From Shewanella algidipiscicola (GTDB taxonomy: Bacteria > Pseudomonadota > Gammaproteobacteria > Enterobacterales > Shewanellaceae): a stretch of DNA of 64,000 bases. The position numbers and the translations under genes are program-made. Below the pieces are notes generated by a model. The model saw only the letters and a program-made list of their open reading frames with translations. It was not told where the DNA came from and did no database searches. Position 1 is the first letter of the stretch. Each line of letters starts with the position of its first letter. The stretch covers positions 33,829-97,828 of the forward strand of contig NZ_QPQT01000017.1 in the NCBI RefSeq assembly GCF_003605125.1, read 5' to 3'. Shown here piece by piece: positions 59,082 to 64,000 of the stretch.

Positions 59082-60347
59082 ATGAGCAAAAGCTGCAAGG
59101 TCAATGTTAATCAATTGCAAACAGGCAATTTTGTGAGATTACCTATCTCATGGAAAGAGCACCCTTTCCTGTTTAACTCATTTAAGATAAAACAAAAAAC
59201 ACAAATTGAATTGATTAAAAACTTAGGCATCGAATTTGTATTTGTCGACTTAGAGAAAAGCAGTGTACCGCCATTAAGCAAAGTCGTAATCGAAAAGGTT
59301 GACGACGCGGCACCCAATGCAAATCTTGATGTGCTAAGCGCACAGATGAGCGAAAATAAGTTAAATCGAATTGAATACCTGCAAAGGCTCAGACGCGATC
59401 TACAAAAAACCGAACAACAGTTCGGCCGCTCAGTCGCCATGATGCGTAGTCTCATTAGCAAATTGCAACTTCGCCCGCTCAACGCCATTAATGATGCACA
59501 AGAGCTGGTGAGTGATATGGCAGAACAACTTCTCAACTCAGACAACTTAGTCTTACACCTCATGGCCGATGCTAAAGATGATGACGGCATCTATCATCAC
59601 TCACTCAATGTGGCCTTACTCTCTATGATGGTTGCGAAGGAGTTAGAGTGGTCTCGAAACGATATAGAAGCAGTAGGCTTAGGTGCATTGTTTCATGACA
59701 CCGGCAAGCTAAAAGTACCAACCCAATTGATGCGCAAGAAAACCCCGCTGACTCAACCTGAAATGAATTTCATTAAACAGCACCCGACAATGGGTGTAGG
59801 GCTATTAAGATTAGCGGATAATTTTCCGAGTAGTGCATTGGATATCGTACGCGATCACCATGAATTACTGGATGGCTCGGGCTATCCACGCGGACTAACA
59901 GAGGAAGGAATAGGCCTGCCGACACAGTTGGTCGCAGCGGTTAATCTCTATGATCAACTCTGTCACCCAGATGGACAAATAAAGGCTCGCACCCCTTATG
60001 CAGCCTTAGCGCATATATATAAAAACTACAAACAAAAGCTTAATCAAGCTGCCATTGGTAAGTTGATCAAAATGCTCGGTATCTACCCTCCCGGCAGCAT
60101 AGTTGAACTGTCTAGCGGACAATTTGCCATGGTCATGGCAGTCAATTTAGAGAAAATCTTATTTCCAAGAATTTTAGTTTATGACGCCCAAGTTCCTAAA
60201 GATCAAGCTCCTATCGTCGATTTAGAAACCGAAGGTTTAACCATTGTACGTTGTATAGCACCATCGGCATTGCCAGAAAAAATCCATAATTATCTAAGTC
60301 CACGAGAAAGGGTAAGCTATTACTTTGGCAACTCAGCTAAACCATAA
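59082..60347 (+). CDS. HD-GYP c-di-GMP phosphodiesterase
   Basis: 421 residues. An N-terminal DUF3391 domain (to about 120) precedes the HD-GYP domain about 165-330. Metal and catalytic motifs are complete: YHHSLNVALL, HD at 205-206 (FHDTGK) and HHE at 259-261 with DGSGYPRG. The GYP loop is present as GSGYP, so activity is expected: c-di-GMP to pGpG or GMP. A C-terminal extension of about 85 residues follows. No ribosome site is seen before the ATG. Confidence 0.9.
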   Translation: MSKSCKVNVNQLQTGNFVRLPISWKEHPFLFNSFKIKQKTQIELIKNLGIEFVFVDLEKSSVPPLSKVVIEKVDDAAPNANLDVLSAQMSENKLNRIEYLQRLRRDLQKTEQQFGRSVAMMRSLISKLQLRPLNAINDAQELVSDMAEQLLNSDNLVLHLMADAKDDDGIYHHSLNVALLSMMVAKELEWSRNDIEAVGLGALFHDTGKLKVPTQLMRKKTPLTQPEMNFIKQHPTMGVGLLRLADNFPSSALDIVRDHHELLDGSGYPRGLTEEGIGLPTQLVAAVNLYDQLCHPDGQIKARTPYAALAHIYKNYKQKLNQAAIGKLIKMLGIYPPGSIVELSSGQFAMVMAVNLEKILFPRILVYDAQVPKDQAPIVDLETEGLTIVRCIAPSALPEKIHNYLSPRERVSYYFGNSAKP

Positions 60348-60483
60348 ACTCACAACTGTCCCAGTCCTTGAGATACACCTAAGTCTCAGAGACCACCTTA
60401 CCTTTATTGACTATCTACTACTAGAATAAAAGCATGATTAGTCCAGTGCTGAGCACTAAATACAAGATAAAGGTTACGCTAAT

Positions 60484-60813
60484 ATGGTTGAACTTCCAGA
60501 TTTTGATAGTTTGCGCTGGCTGGCACAACATGCGCCAGAGCAATTGACTGCGCTGCAACATAATCTAAATCAAGCGCTTATTGATGAAGCTGCGCCCAAT
60601 ACACGTGCGCAGCTTAGATCGATGCAACATCATCTCACCTTACAAATGTCGCGTTGCACTAGCCCTTATGCAAGATGTTTTTTGACATTAAGGTTAATGA
60701 ATGACAAGTTCATCTCGCTTAATGAACTGATATCGGATCCACAAACCTATCGCGATAATAAAGCCCAAGTGTTGCAATTTAAGCGAATTAAAATGAGTAA
60801 AATCAACTCTTAG
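60484..60813 (+). CDS. DUF3135 family protein
   Basis: 109 residues, soluble and helical. LPDFDSLRWLAQHAPEQLTALQ and SPYARCFLTLRLMNDKF match DUF3135, a family of unknown function in Shewanella and Vibrio. AAGG precedes the ATG. It lies 136 bases after the HD-GYP gene on the same strand; a shared transcript is possible. Confidence 0.75.
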   Translation: MVELPDFDSLRWLAQHAPEQLTALQHNLNQALIDEAAPNTRAQLRSMQHHLTLQMSRCTSPYARCFLTLRLMNDKFISLNELISDPQTYRDNKAQVLQFKRIKMSKINS

Positions 60814-61003
60814 CCACTAGGGTTAGCCATTAATGTATGGCCAAGGTTATCGTTAACACCATAATCAAGAACACTCAAACAGCGAACAATCCGTTCAACT
60901 GATAAAAACAACTTAATTGAGCAAATATGCTTAATTTAGTCATCCCCAAATGAAAAAAAGCTTAATGTTTAACTACCTCACCAGCGGATATAACCGCCAC
61001 TGG

Positions 61004-61951
61004 CTATAGCCAGCCCTTACGCTTAAAGAAGAAGTAAGTTGATGCGGCACTTCCAAACATCATCAAAATCGCCATAGGATAACCCCACTGCCAACTCAAT
61101 TCAGGCATATTGGTAAAGTTCATACCATAAGCACTCGCTATCACGGTCGGCGGCAGAAAAATCACCGCAGCAACTGAGAAGATCTTAATAATCTTATTTT
61201 GCTGTAAACCACTAAAGCCCATGGCTGCATCAAGTAAAAAGTTTAACTTATCGAAAATAAATTGACTGTGTGGCATCAGAGACTCGATGTCAGACAACAT
61301 TTCGCGCAGATCTTTTAAATCATCATCTGTGAGTTTGCCACGATAATAACGTTGTATGTATCTCAATGAGCGCTGAGTATCGAGCAAACTGAGGCGGATT
61401 TTACCGTTAGAGTCTTCCTGCAAGGTGATTAATTTAAACACATCGTCGAGTTCGTCACTTTCAAACACTCTATCGCCAACATTTTCGAGAACAGAGTACA
61501 CATCTTCAATTAAATCAGATAAGTAGTCGACTTTTAAATTGAATAGTTCTAAAAATAACGCTTGTGGGGTTTTAACATCTAACCGGCCCAAACGCAGGTA
61601 ATTTCGCAGTAAACGAATAAGGCCGACATCGTCTTCACGTAACGTCACCAAAAAATGACTACGAAGGTTAAATGAAATGTTGACACCTTTTACATCTTGT
61701 CCAACACGCTGGGGAAATAAAGAGTTGATGTGTAATCCATCTTTGTTTTGATAAAAACGCGCAGAAGCCTCAATCTCGTTAATGTCTTCCTCTTCAGGCA
61801 ATTCTTCAGATGAATAGCCTCTTAGCCACTCACGTTCGTCATCTTCAGGTTTGAAAAGATCTAGCCATAATGTCCCCTCAGGTACGCTATCTTGTACATT
61901 CAATTCAACAATAGATAACTTATTCTCTTCATAGACATAAGCTGTGATCAT
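61004..61951 (-). CDS. corA: Magnesium/cobalt transporter CorA
   Basis: 315 residues. The long cytoplasmic domain is followed by two C-terminal TM segments with the selectivity motif YGMN in ASAYGMNFTNMPEL. It forms a pentameric channel for Mg2+. ATG 61951 has a perfect AGGAGG seven bases upstream; the start 21 bases earlier is rejected. A regulatory leader of the mgtA type is not evident in the 190 bases upstream. Confidence 0.94.
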   Translation of the reverse strand: MITAYVYEENKLSIVELNVQDSVPEGTLWLDLFKPEDDEREWLRGYSSEELPEEEDINEIEASARFYQNKDGLHINSLFPQRVGQDVKGVNISFNLRSHFLVTLREDDVGLIRLLRNYLRLGRLDVKTPQALFLELFNLKVDYLSDLIEDVYSVLENVGDRVFESDELDDVFKLITLQEDSNGKIRLSLLDTQRSLRYIQRYYRGKLTDDDLKDLREMLSDIESLMPHSQFIFDKLNFLLDAAMGFSGLQQNKIIKIFSVAAVIFLPPTVIASAYGMNFTNMPELSWQWGYPMAILMMFGSAASTYFFFKRKGWL

Positions 61952-62143
61952 ATGACCTCCTGAAAAAGACACTCTGATGAAAGGTAAGCCACCAAAGCGC
62001 AGGGTAAAATAGAGCTTTATTGTACCGAATTAAGTTCAATTGGCTAGTATTTAGGGTAAACCTAGCGACATCTGCGATAGCTTAAATATAAATAATTGCC
62101 CAGAGGAGTTATTCCATATCAACTTAATAACAAATAGAGTGTC

Positions 62144-62524
62144 TTATTTAGCGTCAGTTGGCGCAATAATGATCCGCTCTTGAGTCGACAAACGGATCTT
62201 AATACCCTCGACCGTTGTGAACTCATTTTCACTAATATCCCTCTTATGGACTTGATAGATATTAACTTTATTATCTAGTGGCGAAACAATGCTAACACTA
62301 ACAATCTGCTCTCCATCTTGCCATGTCCAGTACCAATACACGGCACTACCGAACAATGCCAGCACCACAAAACCCATGGCAACATAGCGAAATAACAGTC
62401 GCTGGCCAAACTGAGTAGCGGTTTCCGTCTGATCTGAACGCGCCGGTTTGCGAACATAAAATAATGCACCAGCAATAATTAACAAGGTCACCAATATTTT
62501 AGTCAGCACAACACTCTCCATCAT
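62144..62524 (-). CDS. Two-TM membrane protein, unknown
   Basis: 126 residues. TM segments lie about 9-23 and 47-69 with a basic loop between, then a soluble domain of about 55 residues (IYQVHKRDISENEF, STQERIIIAP). The family is not recognised. Either of two adjacent ATGs could be the start. It is divergent from the DUF2057 gene and unrelated in strand to corA's operon state: 192 bases separate them. Confidence 0.65.
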   Translation of the reverse strand: MMESVVLTKILVTLLIIAGALFYVRKPARSDQTETATQFGQRLLFRYVAMGFVVLALFGSAVYWYWTWQDGEQIVSVSIVSPLDNKVNIYQVHKRDISENEFTTVEGIKIRLSTQERIIIAPTDAK

Positions 62525-62675
62525 TAAACCAAGATAAATTATACCCCTAGCGCTGCTAAATTACTGTTATTAATCCCTCACACCAAACAAATTGTTGTCT
62601 ATGAGTTTAACCGTCATTTTCAAAACCTGACTTAAGTGCTATATAATTGTGGGCTGATCATTATCTGAGTTTTAT

Positions 62676-63359
62676 ATGAAAATACCGTATCCTTTACTTT
62701 CTAAATTTGGGCTTATCAGCGCGATGTTCATGGCGCCGACAACGCTTGCAGCAATCAGCGTCAGCTTACCCGTGAATACCGAACCCTTGTTATTCAATGC
62801 CCAAGAAACTGACGCAACCCGTTTAACGGCAGAAGATGGTCAACAGCAGATAGTGTTCAAATACCTAGCCAACTTCCGCCATCAAGGACAACGCCAACGC
62901 TTTATATCGGAAGCTGTCATTGTGACCTTTACGGGGCAAAATGCACAATACAGCATAACTTTACCCAAAATTAATTCTGCTAGTGATGCTGATAGATTTA
63001 ATCAACGTCCAAGTGTCAGCATCATCGACGACAATGGCCAGCAAGTCGACTACCGTATCGATACCCTAACTAAAGATGGCATCCAAATAGGTCGTAATTA
63101 CCGGGAAGAAATTAATCAATATAACCTCAGCGCCGCACCTGCAGCCATCAAGAGGCAACCACCAGCTATGGCAACGTATTTAGCCTCGAGCACGACCTCT
63201 TTATCAACAACACAGGTTGCTGCAACTGGTAGCCCAGATAATGCAACTCAGATTAATGTTGGTCAAATGCTTGATTTTTGGTATCAACAAGCCGATGAAA
63301 AAACACGTCAAGCATTTAAAGCTAAAATCAATGCAGTCGATTCAGAAAAATCCAAATAA
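62676..63359 (+). CDS. DUF2057 (YccT) family secreted protein
   Basis: 227 residues with a signal peptide of about 26 residues ending TTLAA. Mature motifs QQIVFKYLANFR, EAVIVTFTG, LNVGQMLDFWYQQADEKTRQAFKAK-like C-terminus and LPKINSASDADRFNQRP match YccT/DUF2057. Its role in the envelope is unknown. It is convergent with the rRNA operon. Confidence 0.82.
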   Translation: MKIPYPLLSKFGLISAMFMAPTTLAAISVSLPVNTEPLLFNAQETDATRLTAEDGQQQIVFKYLANFRHQGQRQRFISEAVIVTFTGQNAQYSITLPKINSASDADRFNQRPSVSIIDDNGQQVDYRIDTLTKDGIQIGRNYREEINQYNLSAAPAAIKRQPPAMATYLASSTTSLSTTQVAATGSPDNATQINVGQMLDFWYQQADEKTRQAFKAKINAVDSEKSK

Positions 63360-63462
63360 AAACTTTCGCTATATGACATCTCAACAGAGATAGTAAGCTA
63401 AACCTAGTTACCACATGGATGTGGTGAATATTAAAAGTCAAAAAGAGCATCCTACCTAATTA

Positions 63463-63483
63463 ACATCAAGCTCTGCTTGATGT
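63463..63483. repeat. Perfect hairpin near rRNA operon end
   Basis: ACATCAAGC, TCT, GCTTGATGT: a perfect 9-base stem with a 3-base loop, about 60 bases past the rRNA terminator on the minus strand. It lacks a T-run. Confidence 0.6.
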
Positions 63484-63539
63484 GTGCAAACGCCTCACCT
63501 ACTCCCCATGTTTGAGTGGTTAGCTCCAGGCTAAAACGA

Positions 63540-63571
63540 AAAAAGCCCGTTGCATTAGCAACGGGCTTTAT
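63540..63571 (-). terminator. rRNA operon terminator
   Basis: Stem AAAGCCCGTTG with CAACGGGCTTT, loop CATTAG, followed by T-rich sequence on the minus strand, 10 bases past the 5S gene. Confidence 0.93.
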
Positions 63572-63580
63572 CGTATTAGG

Positions 63581-63699
63581 CGTCTGGAAATGACCTACTC
63601 TCACATGGGGAGACCCCACACTACCATCGGCGCGATTGCGTTTCACTTCTGAGTTCGGGATGGGATCAGGTGGTACCACAATGCTATGGTTTCCAGACA
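63581..63699 (-). rRNA. rrf: 5S ribosomal RNA
   Basis: Complement reads TGTCTGGAAACCATAGC at the 5' end and CATTTCCAGACG at the 3' end, which pair as helix I. Inside are CCGAACTCAGAAGTGAAACG and GGTAGTGTGGGG, the universal 5S motifs. About 119 bases. It lies at the end of the operon with no tRNA after it. Confidence 0.96.
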
Positions 63700-63929
63700 A
63701 ATTCTTACTGGTTAATTGTCCGTCTGACGGCATTGTTTCCTCGCTACAGTGCTCATGTACTAAAGTACACTCCGCGCTTCGCTCGTTACGGCTTTGTCAG
63801 CCAAACAATTACCTGCGTAATTAACCAAATTTGGAAATTTAGAAAGCTGTTTTAAATTGAGTCACACTAAATCAAGTGGCGGTATTCTTTCGCTAAAGTT
63901 AACCATTAACTGAAACCCTTTTGGGTTGT

Positions 63930-64000
63930 ATGGTTAAGCCTCACGGGTCATTAGTACAAGTTAGCTCAACGCCTCACAACGCTTACACACCTTGCCTATC
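63930..64000 (-). rRNA. rrl: 23S ribosomal RNA, 3' end only
   Basis: The complement ends GTGTAAGCGTTGTGAGGCGTTGAGCTAACTTG then TACTAATGACCCGTGAGGCTTAACC, the conserved 23S 3' end. The rest lies beyond the window. The 230-base spacer to 5S has a TGTACT/AGTACA palindrome (about 63758-63771). Confidence 0.93.

Noticed and set aside
59111..59590. 159-codon frame opposite the HD-GYP gene
   Set aside because: Antisense shadow of a real gene; Leu/Ser/Cys-rich composition without domain features.

Overview
The window looks like chromosomal DNA of a gammaproteobacterium, most likely Shewanella. The 5S and 23S rRNA ends, the isc cluster flanked by cysE, trmJ and suhB, the yajC-secD-secF/tgt/queA block, the fimV-truA-folC-dedD-cvpA-purF block and several small Shewanella/Vibrio-type families all agree with this. 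No tRNA, insertion sequence, prophage or CRISPR array was seen. Most of the window is ordinary core genome; the less explained material is in intergenic regions, small genes and gene remnants.

Layout. 1-8.5 kb: metC (5' end cut by the window edge), a CreA-like lipoprotein, a YegD-type Hsp70, an NfeD-type membrane protease overlapping a stomatin-like protein, and a MarR regulator with an HlyD/DUF2955 efflux pair. 9-13.4 kb: an 845-base gap with paired operator-like palindromes and a candidate structured RNA, then trhO, a GST and a Bcr/CflA transporter. 13.4-20.6 kb: a seven-copy CCCTAAA repeat, ilvI-ilvH, a secreted protein opposite a LysR regulator, topB, and a small membrane protein behind a Fur-box-like palindrome. 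20.8-33.6 kb: an MCP, then purF, cvpA, dedD, folC, truA, fimV/hubP, asd and pdxB, all on the minus strand. accD is not between truA and folC. 33.8-42 kb: ndk, iscX, then the isc operon read on the minus strand (iscR-iscS-iscU-iscA-hscB-hscA-fdx), cysE and trmJ, with two abutting IscR-type sites before iscR.

42-48.5 kb: suhB, psiE, a PilZ protein followed by a ParA-like ATPase and an overlapping ribbon-helix-helix partner, yecH, a decayed membrane-protein gene, yaeQ, a precorrin-2 dehydrogenase and a DUF2007/zinc-ribbon protein. 48.7-54.5 kb: the Sec auxiliary genes, queuosine genes (queA, tgt) and an unlisted 53-residue gene. 54.6-63.4 kb: acpH, a pseudogene patch (truncated endonuclease/phosphatase-type N-terminus and a multiply frameshifted PhnD-type binding protein), a PhoP/PhoQ-like two-component pair, an HD-GYP protein, DUF3135, corA, a small membrane protein and a DUF2057 protein. 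The window ends in the 3' end of a minus-strand rRNA operon (23S, 5S, terminator).

Functional links. The isc genes form one Fe-S assembly unit with feedback through IscR, and cysE supplies the cysteine route. The PilZ and HD-GYP proteins indicate c-di-GMP signalling. FimV/HubP organises the cell pole and is known to recruit ParA-type ATPases, so the orphan ParA-RHH pair in the same window is a reasonable candidate client, although this is only an inference.
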